A stretch of 33,915 nucleotides of DNA, from assembly GCA_937132065.1 (NCBI GenBank), contig CAKZNT010000091.1, positions 1-33,915 of the forward strand, in the 5' to 3' direction. Numbering within the stretch: position 1 is the stretch's first letter; each line of letters begins with the position of its first letter. The stretch is from an uncultured Loktanella sp. (lineage in GTDB: Bacteria > Pseudomonadota > Alphaproteobacteria > Rhodobacterales > Rhodobacteraceae). Positions 22,274 to 30,700 of this stretch are shown here, in pieces. The position numbers were made by a program, and so were the translations under genes. Below the pieces are notes generated by a model, which ran no database searches, was not told the origin of the DNA, and was given only the letters and a program-made list of their open reading frames with translations.

Positions 22274-23544
22274 TCCTTGCATCAGTTGTTTTCGGTTGGC
22301 TGTTTCTCATCCTGTTGAACGTGCCAATCGGCCTTGGCATGATCTTTGTTTCGATGGGGTATTTCTATTACTCGGGCCTTGGCATGAGCTTTGCCACACA
22401 GCGCATGGTTGACGGGCTTAACAGCTTTCCCATGCTGGCTGTGCCCCTGTTTATTCTGGCTGCGGCGATTTTGAATTCGGCAGGGATCACCAACCATCTG
22501 TTCGGGTTTGCACGTGCCCTTGTCGGGCACATCACTGGCGGCTTGGGGCATGTCAACGTGCTCGCCTCGCTGTTTTTCTCGGGGATGTCAGGGTCGGCGA
22601 TGGCGGATGCGGGCGGCCTTGGAAAGATGGAAATCGAGGCGATGCGCAAGGCGGGATATGACGACGAATTCGCGGGCTCTGTGACGGCGGCCTCCTCGAT
22701 GATCGGCCCGCTGGTTCCGCCATCTATCACGATGGTCCTTTACGGCGTGATCTCGAATACATCCATCGGCAAGCTGTTCCTTGGCGGCATCGTGCCAGGT
22801 GTGATGTGCGCAGGGGCGCTGATGGTGATGGTCTATTTCATCGCCCGCAAGCGCAACTATCCAGTTGATCCGATCAGCCGCCCGACCGAAATCGCGAGCC
22901 TGTTCGTGAAGTCGCTGCCCGCGCTTTTGACGCCCGTTGTTATCGTTGGCGGGATCTTTTCTGGCTACTTCTCTCCGACCGAGGCGGCCGCGATTACCGT
23001 GCTCTACGCGATCCTGATTGACGTGCTGTTTTACCGCGAGTTGACCCTGCAAAAGCTGTGGAGTGCGATTTATGAAACCACGGTCACATCCTCGGGCATC
23101 GCCACGATCATCGCGGGTGTCGGGCTGCTTGGCTGGGTTCTTGCGCGCGAGCAAGCGCCCCAGCAGATTGCTCAACTGTTTCTAAACATTGCAGACGGGC
23201 CAATCAGCTTTCTGATTGCGGTCAACCTGATGATCTTTGTGCTTGGCGCGTTCATCGAGTCGCTGGTGATCTTGCTGATCGTCGTGCCGATCCTTGTGCC
23301 TGTCGCGCTCGGGTTCGGGATCGACCCTGTGCATTTCGGGATTATCGTTGTGCTGAATTTGATGATCTCGATTTTGACACCGCCGATGGGCATGGCACTT
23401 TTTGTCGTGGCTCAAGTTGGCGGTATCCCTTACCAAAGACTTGCGCGGGCAATTCTGCCTTGGCTTGTGCCGCCAATCGTTGTGCTGATCCTTGTTTGCA
23501 CGTTTCCGATTTTGGCCACTGGCCTGCCGAGTTTGATGGACTGA
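22270..23544 (+). CDS. siaM: TRAP transporter large membrane subunit (SiaM/DctM)
   Basis: A 424-aa polytopic protein with about a dozen helices, the substrate-translocating and sodium-binding subunit of the TRAP transporter. Typical DctM features include MLAVPLFILAAAILNSAGI, FSGMSGSAMADAGGLG with the conserved Ser/Asn-rich hairpin, SSMIGPLVPPSI, and the later NLMISILTPPMGMALFVV hairpin. Length matches the family (about 425 aa). Coupled to siaQ by ATGA, and the NanE-NanK gene begins four bases after its stop, placing uptake and phosphorylation in one transcript. Confidence 0.94.
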   Translation: MILASVVFGWLFLILLNVPIGLGMIFVSMGYFYYSGLGMSFATQRMVDGLNSFPMLAVPLFILAAAILNSAGITNHLFGFARALVGHITGGLGHVNVLASLFFSGMSGSAMADAGGLGKMEIEAMRKAGYDDEFAGSVTAASSMIGPLVPPSITMVLYGVISNTSIGKLFLGGIVPGVMCAGALMVMVYFIARKRNYPVDPISRPTEIASLFVKSLPALLTPVVIVGGIFSGYFSPTEAAAITVLYAILIDVLFYRELTLQKLWSAIYETTVTSSGIATIIAGVGLLGWVLAREQAPQQIAQLFLNIADGPISFLIAVNLMIFVLGAFIESLVILLIVVPILVPVALGFGIDPVHFGIIVVLNLMISILTPPMGMALFVVAQVGGIPYQRLARAILPWLVPPIVVLILVCTFPILATGLPSLMD

Positions 23545-23548
23545 CGAC

Positions 23549-25108
23549 ATGACACTACTAGAGACGTTGCGGGGCGGATTGGTCGTATCGTGCCAACCCG
23601 TTGATGACGGCCCGATGGACGATCCTGCAATCGTTGCCGCCCTTGCGCAAGCCGCCCTTGCAGGGGGTGCGGCTGGTGTGCGCATCGAGGGGGCGGCCAA
23701 TGTCGCCGCTGTGCGCGCAAAGGTAAGCGCCCCGATTATCGGCCTTATCAAGCGTGATCTGTCCGACAGCCCCGTGCGGATTACGCCGTTCCTTGACGAT
23801 GTGCGCGCCCTTGCACAGGCAGGCGCAGATGTGATCGCCTATGACGGCACGGCGCGTGTGCGCCCGACGGCTTGCGCTGATCTTGTGAACGAAATTGTCG
23901 GGGCGGGCGCAATTGCGATGGCCGATTGCGCGACCCTTGCTGATGCGAAGTCCGCCCTTGCGGATGGGGCGTTGATTGTCGGCACGACCTTGTCTGGCTA
24001 CACCGCTGAAACCGCCACTGCGCATGATCGCCCTGATCTGGAATTTATCGTTGCGTGCGCGGGGCTTGGCGGGTTTGTCATGGCGGAGGGGCGGTTCAAT
24101 ACGCCGACCCTTGCGGCGATTGCGCACAGTGTTGGCGCCGATTGTGTGACCGTGGGCAGTGCGATTACCCGCACCGAACATGTGACGCAGTGGTTCAATG
24201 ATGCCGTGCAACAGGCCGACCCCAATAACCTCAACGGATATGCCGTTGATGTGGGCGGGACCAAAACCGCAGCTGCACGGATCGCGGGGGGTGTCGTCGT
24301 GAACAGTCGCGAGATTCCCACGAATGCGGCGGGTGATCTTGACACACAGATCGACCAGATTGCGGTGCTGCTGTCAGAGCTTGGCCATGTCAAAGGCGAT
24401 CCTGTCGGGGTCGCGGTGACGGGGCGGCTGGATCTGGAGGGCCGTTGGCATACCGTGAATGCGGGGACATTGCCGTCGATCAATGGCGTGCCACTACAAC
24501 AGGATTTGCGGGCCCGTTTGGGGCATGTCGGTTGCTACAACGACGCTGCGGCGACCGCCTTTGCGGAAGCGACGTTCGGGGCGGGAAGGGGTGTTGAACG
24601 CTTTGTTTACATTACAGTTTCTACGGGTGTCGGCGGCGGAATCGTATTGAACGGACGCCTTGTGCGCGGCGATGCGGGGCTTGCGGGCCATATCGGTTTT
24701 ACATCAAGCGGCGTGCAGCAAACCACCTGTGAAAGCGGGCGCAACAACACCGTCGAGAGTATCGCCGCTGGTCGCGCCATCGCCAAAAGTGCAGTTGAAG
24801 CAGGGTTTGCGAATACCGACGCGCGCATGGTCTTTGCCGCTGCCAATGCGGGCGAGGCATGGGCCGAAACAATCGTTGACCGCTCGGCCAAGGCGATTGC
24901 CGTTTTATGCGCCGACCTTGCTGCAATGATCGAGCCAGAGCGCATCGCTATTGGCGGCAGCATCGGGTTGGCAGACGGATATCTGGCGCGTGTGAACGCG
25001 CATTTGCAAAGCGAGCCAGCGCTCTACCGCACGTCAATTGTGCCTGCGACACTGGCGGCAGACGGGCCACTTTTGGGCGCCTTGGCGTTGAGCAAAAAGA
25101 CGCAATAA
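23549..25108 (+). CDS. Fused ManNAc-6-phosphate epimerase (NanE) and ManNAc kinase (NanK, ROK family)
   Basis: A 519-aa two-domain fusion. Residues 1-225 are NanE, converting ManNAc-6-P to GlcNAc-6-P: GGLVVSCQP (9-17), the catalytic Lys68 in GLIKRD, DVIAYDGTARVRP (94-106), the catalytic Glu180 in MAEGRFNTP and VGSAITR (202-208). Residues 230-519 are a ROK sugar kinase phosphorylating ManNAc: DVGGTKT (234-240), the catalytic Asp332 in NDAAATA, STGVGGGIVLNGRLVRG and His381 in AGHIGF. The ROK zinc motif CxCGxxGCxE is degraded to CESGRNNTVE (394-403), keeping only the first Cys and the Glu. The domain order is catalytically reversed (kinase acts first). No frameshift is seen at the junction. Confidence 0.93.
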   Translation: MTLLETLRGGLVVSCQPVDDGPMDDPAIVAALAQAALAGGAAGVRIEGAANVAAVRAKVSAPIIGLIKRDLSDSPVRITPFLDDVRALAQAGADVIAYDGTARVRPTACADLVNEIVGAGAIAMADCATLADAKSALADGALIVGTTLSGYTAETATAHDRPDLEFIVACAGLGGFVMAEGRFNTPTLAAIAHSVGADCVTVGSAITRTEHVTQWFNDAVQQADPNNLNGYAVDVGGTKTAAARIAGGVVVNSREIPTNAAGDLDTQIDQIAVLLSELGHVKGDPVGVAVTGRLDLEGRWHTVNAGTLPSINGVPLQQDLRARLGHVGCYNDAAATAFAEATFGAGRGVERFVYITVSTGVGGGIVLNGRLVRGDAGLAGHIGFTSSGVQQTTCESGRNNTVESIAAGRAIAKSAVEAGFANTDARMVFAAANAGEAWAETIVDRSAKAIAVLCADLAAMIEPERIAIGGSIGLADGYLARVNAHLQSEPALYRTSIVPATLAADGPLLGALALSKKTQ

Positions 25109-25133
25109 AAACCGCGATTTTCCATGTCACAAG

Positions 25134-25163
25134 GCGTGCACCACGCGTGCACAGGGCGTGCAC
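25134..25163. repeat. Three GCGTGCAC direct repeats at exact 11-bp spacing
   Basis: Copies start at 25134, 25145 and 25156, each separated by a different 3-base spacer (CAC, AGG, then CGT). A fourth, degenerate copy GCGTGCCAC sits at 25188, about three turns further, and forms the perfect palindrome GCGTG-C-CACGC. The one-turn spacing would place protein contacts on one face of the DNA, as in multi-site operators. It lies 26 bases after the NanE-NanK stop and 87 bases before the efflux operon. Confidence 0.75.
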
Positions 25164-25207
25164 CGTCATTTTGGCGGCGCGGGGCTTGCGTGCCACGCTT
25201 TCGCGGA

Positions 25208-25229
25208 TTAGTTATAGGTATATAACCAA
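25208..25229. promoter_or_regulatory. Inverted repeat TTaGTTATA-ggta-TATAACcAA, candidate TetR operator/promoter
   Basis: Six-base perfect arms GTTATA/TATAAC around GGTA are extended by outer TT/AA pairs with one mismatch. It ends 20 bases before the start of the membrane protein that leads the TetR-RND operon. It contains TATA-rich sequence that could be the -10. Binding by the encoded TetR protein is inference. Confidence 0.55.
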
Positions 25230-25249
25230 TTTCGAAATGTGAGTAACAC

Positions 25250-25648
25250 ATGGCCCGCCACACACCCGCAACCCGCCTGTCCCGCCTGCGCAGGCTCGTC
25301 GCGACCCTTGCGATTATCTTTGGCGCGATGACCTTGGTGTCGGGCGGGGCCGTCCTTTTTGGCCCCGAGCAAGCGCGCGACATGGCGGGGCGCTATATCG
25401 ACTTTGTCGTTTGGTTCAACTTTATCGCGGGCGGCTTTTATATTCTGGCGGGGGTCGGGGTGTGGCTTGACCAGATGTGGGCGGCGCGGTTGGCCACATT
25501 CATCGCGGTAGCCACAACGCTTACGGCTCTCGGGTTTGCGATTGTCGTCTTTCAGGGGCATCCGTTCGAGATGCGCACCGTGGGCGCGCTCGCGTTTCGC
25601 GCTGCGTTCTGGGTCGTGGCGGCGATGGTTGCGCGGGTGCGCCCGTGA
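25250..25648 (+). CDS. Small four-helix integral membrane protein, unknown function
   Basis: A 132-aa protein with a basic N-terminus (ARHTPATRLSRLRRL) and four hydrophobic segments at about residues 17-38, 50-73, 79-101 and 110-128. I do not recognise a specific family; the helix pattern resembles small DoxX-like or DUF-type membrane proteins. Its TGA overlaps the GTG start of the TetR gene (GTGA), so it is co-translated with the regulator and efflux genes. The ribosome site is weak (GAG). A role accessory to the pump is possible from position only. Confidence 0.8.
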   Translation: MARHTPATRLSRLRRLVATLAIIFGAMTLVSGGAVLFGPEQARDMAGRYIDFVVWFNFIAGGFYILAGVGVWLDQMWAARLATFIAVATTLTALGFAIVVFQGHPFEMRTVGALAFRAAFWVVAAMVARVRP

Positions 25649-26253
25649 GCGCGCGCAAGCCATCCGATGACCGCAAGGCCGAGATCGTTCTGATCACGCT
25701 CGACCTTGCGTTCGAGGTCGGCCCTGATCACGTTACAACGGGGATGATCGCCAAGCGCTTGGGCGTATCCCAGCCCGCAATCTACAAACACTTCCCCAAA
25801 AAGGAAGATATCTGGCAGGCGGTCACAGATACGCTATGTGCCCGCATTGCGGCAAATACCGCGCGTGCGCGCAGCCCCGAGGAGGGGCCGTTTGACCAAG
25901 TGCGCACGCTTGTTCTGGGTCATCTTGCGATTATCCACGCGACCCCTGCGCTCCCTGAAATTATGGTGACGCGTGATCCGACCGGCAATTTGACCAAGAC
26001 CCGCGCCCGCATTCACACCGCGATGGGCGCCTTTCGCGCGGCCTTGGTGACCAGCCTTGACGCGGCACATGAGGCGGGGCGTTTGCCTGCGGGGGTCACT
26101 GTGGAGGACGCTGTGAAGCTGATGTTCGGTCTCATTCAAGGTCTTGTGCTACGGCTGATTGTCGGGCGCGATATTGCGGTGCTCGAGAGTGATGGTGCGC
26201 GGCTCCTTGATCTACAACTCGCGCTGCTTGGCAATACAGGAGACAAGCTATGA
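25645..26253 (+). CDS. TetR/AcrR-family transcriptional regulator
   Basis: A 202-aa regulator. The helix-turn-helix is TTGMIAKRLGVSQPAIYKHFPKKEDIW (described here in parts: recognition helix SQPAIYKHF at about residues 43-51), followed by a helical ligand domain. The GTG start at 25645 is chosen because it gives the usual short lead into the first helix (SARKPSDDRKAEIVLITLDL split) and a GTGA overlap with the preceding gene; the same frame runs upstream through the membrane protein gene and is not used. It precedes an RND adaptor and pump in the same operon, so it most likely represses them and itself. The inducer is unknown. Confidence 0.9.
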   Translation: MSARKPSDDRKAEIVLITLDLAFEVGPDHVTTGMIAKRLGVSQPAIYKHFPKKEDIWQAVTDTLCARIAANTARARSPEEGPFDQVRTLVLGHLAIIHATPALPEIMVTRDPTGNLTKTRARIHTAMGAFRAALVTSLDAAHEAGRLPAGVTVEDAVKLMFGLIQGLVLRLIVGRDIAVLESDGARLLDLQLALLGNTGDKL

Positions 26254-27608
26254 AAACCGTTTTGAAGCGGGCCTTGAGCGCGCTCCCGTTCATTGCCATT
26301 GGTGTTGGAATTCTCGCCTATGTGATCGCAAATAGCCCGCCGCCCGCGCGAATGGCGCTAAGTGAACGGGCAACGGCGGTGCGTGTCGTGACGGCCAAAC
26401 CGCAGGACATTGTGCCCACTGTCACAGGCTACGGCGTGGTTGCGCCCGCCCGCACATTCGAGGCGATTGCCGAAGTGGGGGGCCGCGTTGACTATGTGAA
26501 CCCCGCCCTGCAAAGCGGTCAGATTTTGCCCGCTGGTGCGGTGCTTTTGCGGCTGTCGCCTGTTGATTTCAACCTTGCGATTGCACAGGCCGAGGCCAAT
26601 ATGCGCATCGCGCAGGCCCGCCTTGAGGAACTGGCCGTTTCAGAGGAAAGCCAGCGCACAGCCCTCGCAATCGAGCACGATGTTCTTGCGGTGAAGCTCT
26701 CTGATCTGGACCGCGCGCAAGCCTTGTTTGAGGCGGGCACGATGGCCAAAGGGGCGCGTGACGCCGCCCGCGCCGCCCATCTGGCGCAGCGCCAGAAAGT
26801 GCAGGGGATCGAGGGCGCGCTGGCCCTGTTCCCGACCCAGCGCGCGGTGCAAACCGAGCAGGTCGCCGTCTATGCGACGACGCTGGAAACCGCGCGCCTT
26901 AACCTTGCGCGCAGCGAGTTTATCCTGCCCTTTACGGCCCGTGTCGCGGCCCGTTCTGTTGAGGCGGGGCAGTATCTGCGCGCGACCCAATCGGCGGCGA
27001 CACTTGACGGAATTGATCGTGCTGAAATCGAGGTGCAGCTGGCGATGGACGCTTTTCGCACCCTGATCCGCACGGCCCAGCCCGATGCGCCCGTTCTCCC
27101 GTTTGACCCCGCCCGGATGAGCGATGTTTTGCATGGGCTTGCCCTGACGGCGCAGGTGCGTTTGCGGCTTGGCGACGAGGTGGTGACATGGCCTGCAATC
27201 GTGGATCGCCTCGCGGACGGGATTGACCAGCGGGCTGGCACGCTTGGCGTTGTCGTTGTGGTCGAGGATGCCTACGCGCAAACGGCCCAAGGCGGTCGCC
27301 CCCCGTTAACCAAGGGCATGTTTGTTGATGTCGTGTTGAGTGGCGCGCCCGTGCGCGGTGTTGCGCTGCCGCGCAGTGCGGTGCGTGCGGGGCAGGTTTT
27401 TGTCGCGGACGCCGACAACCGGTTGCGCGCAGTTCCCGCAAAGCCGCAGTTTGTGCAGGGCGAAGTGGCCGTGTTTACCACGGCGATTGATGCGGGTGCG
27501 CGTGTGCTGGTTGCGCCGCCCGTGCCGCCTGTCGCGGGGCAGTTGCTGATCCCGCATGAGGACGCTGACCTTGTTGCGCGCCTGCTTGCTGTGGGTGGCG
27601 CGAAGTGA
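26250..27608 (+). CDS. RND efflux periplasmic adaptor (membrane fusion protein)
   Basis: A 452-aa adaptor with an N-terminal membrane anchor (ALPFIAIGVGILAYVIA, about residues 11-27). It then has the lipoyl/barrel-sandwich half GYGVVAPARTFEAIAEVGGRVDYV, a long alpha-helical hairpin (about 115-215) rich in Ala, Glu and Arg, the second lipoyl half FILPFTARVAARSVEAGQYLR, and C-terminal beta-barrel and membrane-proximal domains (VALPRSAVRAGQVFVAD). It links the inner-membrane pump to an outer-membrane channel. Overlaps the TetR stop by ATGA and the pump GTG start by GTGA. No outer-membrane TolC-type gene is in the window. Confidence 0.92.
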   Translation: MKTVLKRALSALPFIAIGVGILAYVIANSPPPARMALSERATAVRVVTAKPQDIVPTVTGYGVVAPARTFEAIAEVGGRVDYVNPALQSGQILPAGAVLLRLSPVDFNLAIAQAEANMRIAQARLEELAVSEESQRTALAIEHDVLAVKLSDLDRAQALFEAGTMAKGARDAARAAHLAQRQKVQGIEGALALFPTQRAVQTEQVAVYATTLETARLNLARSEFILPFTARVAARSVEAGQYLRATQSAATLDGIDRAEIEVQLAMDAFRTLIRTAQPDAPVLPFDPARMSDVLHGLALTAQVRLRLGDEVVTWPAIVDRLADGIDQRAGTLGVVVVVEDAYAQTAQGGRPPLTKGMFVDVVLSGAPVRGVALPRSAVRAGQVFVADADNRLRAVPAKPQFVQGEVAVFTTAIDAGARVLVAPPVPPVAGQLLIPHEDADLVARLLAVGGAK

Positions 27609-30600
27609 TCCGGTTTTTCGCGGCCCATCCCACGATCGGCAATCTGCTGATGATCCTGTTCCTTGCGGCGGGTCTGATTGTTGCGCCGACACTCTTGCGC
27701 GAGACGTTCCCGCGCAAGGACCTTAGCGAGGTCGAGATTAGTGTGCCCTATCCAGGTGCGCGCCCCGAAGAGGTCGAGACCGCGATTTGCGAGCGTATCG
27801 AGAGCGCGCTTGATGCGGTCACGGGGCTGGATCGTCATGCGTGTGAGGCGCGTGAGAACCTTGGACGTGCGGTTGTGAAAATGCGCGAAGGCGATGATTT
27901 TCAGACGTTTGTGAATGACGTCAAAACCGAGATTGACGCCATCGCCGATTTCCCCGCGCGCGCCGAAGCGGCAACGGTGCGCCCCTTGGGCCGCACTGAT
28001 TTTGTGGCCTCTGTTGCGATAACGGGCCCGCAAGTCCGCACCGACCTGAACGCCTATGCAGAGCAAATCCGCACGCGGATGTTGCGCTGGGGTGGTATCC
28101 CCAAGGTGGACATCCGTGGCTTTTCGACCCGCGAATTCCAGATTGATCTGCGCCCGCGGGACTTGCAGAAATTTGGTGTTTCCGTGGCCGATATTGCGCG
28201 CGCTGTGCAGCTTGCCAGTCTGGATTTACCAGCTGGCAACATCGAAACCGCCACCGAGACATTGTTGGTGCGCGTCGCCGAAGAGCGGCAGGATATCGCC
28301 GCGCTGGCCGATCTGACGGTGCGGTCGTCCGCGCTTGGCGGGCAGGTCAGATTGGGACAAATCGCGGATATTTCGGACAGTTTCGCCCGCGATGATGACG
28401 TGATCCTGTTTGATGGCAAACCCGCCGCGATCCTTGATATTACCAAGACCCCAGCCGAGGACAGTCTGCGCACGCTTGATGCTTTGCAGGCGTTTCTTGC
28501 GGCCGAGCGCGCGCAAGCCCCGCCGAACCTGACGCTTGCGATCACGGCGGACGGTGTGTCGGTGGTGCGCGAGCGTCTGTCGCTGGTTGTGGTCAACGGG
28601 TTGCAAGGGCTGGCGTTGGTGTTCGCGGTGCTCTGGCTCTTTTTCGGACTGCGGTTTTCGTTCTGGGTCACGATGGGATTACCCGTGTCATTCATGGGCG
28701 GCGTGGCCCTCATGGGGGTGTTCGGCTATTCGCTTAACCTGATGACATCGCTCGGATTATTGATCGTGATCGGCCTGTTGATGGACGATGCGATTGTGAT
28801 TGCGGAGAACATCTCGCGGCTGCGCGAAAAGGGGCTAAGCGCGTTGGATGCGGCTGTCGAGGGCGCGGCTCAGGTGTTCCCCAACGTGCTTGCATCATTC
28901 GGAACCACGGCAATGATCTTTGGCTCGCTGGCGTTTCTGGAAGGTGATTTGGGCGCGGTGCTGCGGGTCGTGCCTGCGGTGATGTTGTTCGTTTTGATGG
29001 TCTCGTTGATCGAGGCATTTTTGATTTTGCCCCATCACCTGATCCATGCGCTAGAGGTTGCGCAATACGACAGTGGCCTGCGTGCTCGCGTCGAGCGCGG
29101 CGTTGACTGGACGCGCGCGCGCCTTGTCGGGCCACTTGTCGATCTGACGATCCGCTGGCGCTATGCAACGGCGGGGATCAGTATTGCGGTGCTTCTGATT
29201 TCGATCAGTATGCTGGCGGGCGGCTACCTGAAGTTCACCGCATTTCCCGAGTTGGACGGCGATACGATTGTGGCGCGTGTGCTGCTGCCGCAAGGCACGC
29301 CTCTTGCCTATACGGACGAGGTCATTGACGCCCTTGAAGACGGTCTGTCACAGGTCAATGCCACGCTCACCCCGCGCCAGCCAAATGGCGCGGCGCTGGT
29401 CGCGCATGTTTCGGTGTTTCACGGTGTGAACAAGGATGCCTTTGAAACGGGCGCGCATGTTGTCACGGTCAGCGTGGACCTGTTGCCGTCAGCCGAACGG
29501 GTAAGCAGCCCCGACGAGATCATGGAAATGTGGCGCGATGTCGTTGGCCCTTTGCCTGATGTAGTCAGTTTGAAATATGCCGAAAGCACGATCGGCCCTG
29601 CGGGGATCGCGATTGATCTGCGGCTGAAGGGCGATGACCTAGACGCGCTCAAGGCGGCGGCGACAGAGTTACAAGACTGGCTGTTGCAATATCGCGGGGT
29701 CACCTCTGTGCTTGATGATCTGCGCCCCGGAAAACGGGAGTTGCAGGTCACGTTGACCGATGCTGCGGGTCCGCTGGACGTCACCGCGGCGATGATCGCG
29801 GACCAGCTGCGCGCGGCCTATATCGGCACGACCATCAGCGAGATGCAGATTGGTGGCAATCTGGTCGAGTTGACGGCCCAGTTTGGCCAGCGTGACCGCG
29901 CCAGCCTTGACCAGTTTGACGACTTTATCATCACGCGGCCCGATGGGAGCACCCTGCCGCTTGCCAGTGTTGCGCAAGTAAATACGGGGCAGGGATATAG
30001 CCGCATTAACCATCAAGACGGGATGCGCACCGTGACCGTGCAAGGTGCGATCGACACGCGGATCGCCAATGCAAATGCGATTGTGAGCGATACGCTGACC
30101 CGCTTTGTGCCGCGCCTTTTGGAGGCGCATCCAAGTGTTGCGGTCGACGTCGAAGGGCAGAACGCGGAGGCGGGAAAAACCCAGAAATCCATGCTTAAGG
30201 GGTTTGTCATTGGCCTGCTCGGGGTGTTCCTGCTTTTGAGTTTTCTGTTTCGGTCCTACATCGAGCCGATTGTCGTGATGCTCGTTATTCCGCTCTCGCT
30301 CCCCGGTGCGATCTTTGGCCATATGGCGATGGGGCTCGATTTCTCGATGCCAAGCATGTTGGGGTTCGTCGCGCTTGCGGGGGTTGTGGTGAACAACTCG
30401 ATCCTGCTTGTTGATTTTGTCAAACACGAGCACGCGGACGCAGCCAATGTGGCCGTTGCCGCCGCCCGTGCCGCGCGCGCAAGATTTCGCGCGATTTTGC
30501 TGACGACGACCACAACAACAGTCGGATTGCTGCCGATCCTGACCGAGACCAGCCTGCAAGCACAAATCCTGATCCCGCTTGTGGCCAGCCTTGTTTTCGG

Positions 30601-30700
30601 CCTGCTCACGGCGAGTGCCGTGGTGCTATTCGTGCTGCCTGCGATCTACGCGATCCTGGATGATCTGGGGTTAAGCAGCCTTGCGAAGGGGCAGCGGTAA
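27605..30700 (+). CDS. RND-family efflux permease (AcrB-like)
   Basis: A 1031-aa inner-membrane pump of the hydrophobe/amphiphile RND group, with two repeats of a large periplasmic loop and six helices. The TM4 acidic pair is Asp394-Asp395 in LLMDDAIVIAEN, as in AcrB Asp407/Asp408. In TM10 the AcrB Lys940 position is Asn930 (VVVNNSILLVDF), so the standard proton-relay lysine is absent. RAILLTTTTTTVG follows as the TM11 start. The GTG start overlaps the adaptor stop. Drug or lipid substrates cannot be read from the sequence. After the stop no clear terminator hairpin is seen. Confidence 0.93.
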   Translation: MIRFFAAHPTIGNLLMILFLAAGLIVAPTLLRETFPRKDLSEVEISVPYPGARPEEVETAICERIESALDAVTGLDRHACEARENLGRAVVKMREGDDFQTFVNDVKTEIDAIADFPARAEAATVRPLGRTDFVASVAITGPQVRTDLNAYAEQIRTRMLRWGGIPKVDIRGFSTREFQIDLRPRDLQKFGVSVADIARAVQLASLDLPAGNIETATETLLVRVAEERQDIAALADLTVRSSALGGQVRLGQIADISDSFARDDDVILFDGKPAAILDITKTPAEDSLRTLDALQAFLAAERAQAPPNLTLAITADGVSVVRERLSLVVVNGLQGLALVFAVLWLFFGLRFSFWVTMGLPVSFMGGVALMGVFGYSLNLMTSLGLLIVIGLLMDDAIVIAENISRLREKGLSALDAAVEGAAQVFPNVLASFGTTAMIFGSLAFLEGDLGAVLRVVPAVMLFVLMVSLIEAFLILPHHLIHALEVAQYDSGLRARVERGVDWTRARLVGPLVDLTIRWRYATAGISIAVLLISISMLAGGYLKFTAFPELDGDTIVARVLLPQGTPLAYTDEVIDALEDGLSQVNATLTPRQPNGAALVAHVSVFHGVNKDAFETGAHVVTVSVDLLPSAERVSSPDEIMEMWRDVVGPLPDVVSLKYAESTIGPAGIAIDLRLKGDDLDALKAAATELQDWLLQYRGVTSVLDDLRPGKRELQVTLTDAAGPLDVTAAMIADQLRAAYIGTTISEMQIGGNLVELTAQFGQRDRASLDQFDDFIITRPDGSTLPLASVAQVNTGQGYSRINHQDGMRTVTVQGAIDTRIANANAIVSDTLTRFVPRLLEAHPSVAVDVEGQNAEAGKTQKSMLKGFVIGLLGVFLLLSFLFRSYIEPIVVMLVIPLSLPGAIFGHMAMGLDFSMPSMLGFVALAGVVVNNSILLVDFVKHEHADAANVAVAAARAARARFRAILLTTTTTTVGLLPILTETSLQAQILIPLVASLVFGLLTASAVVLFVLPAIYAILDDLGLSSLAKGQR

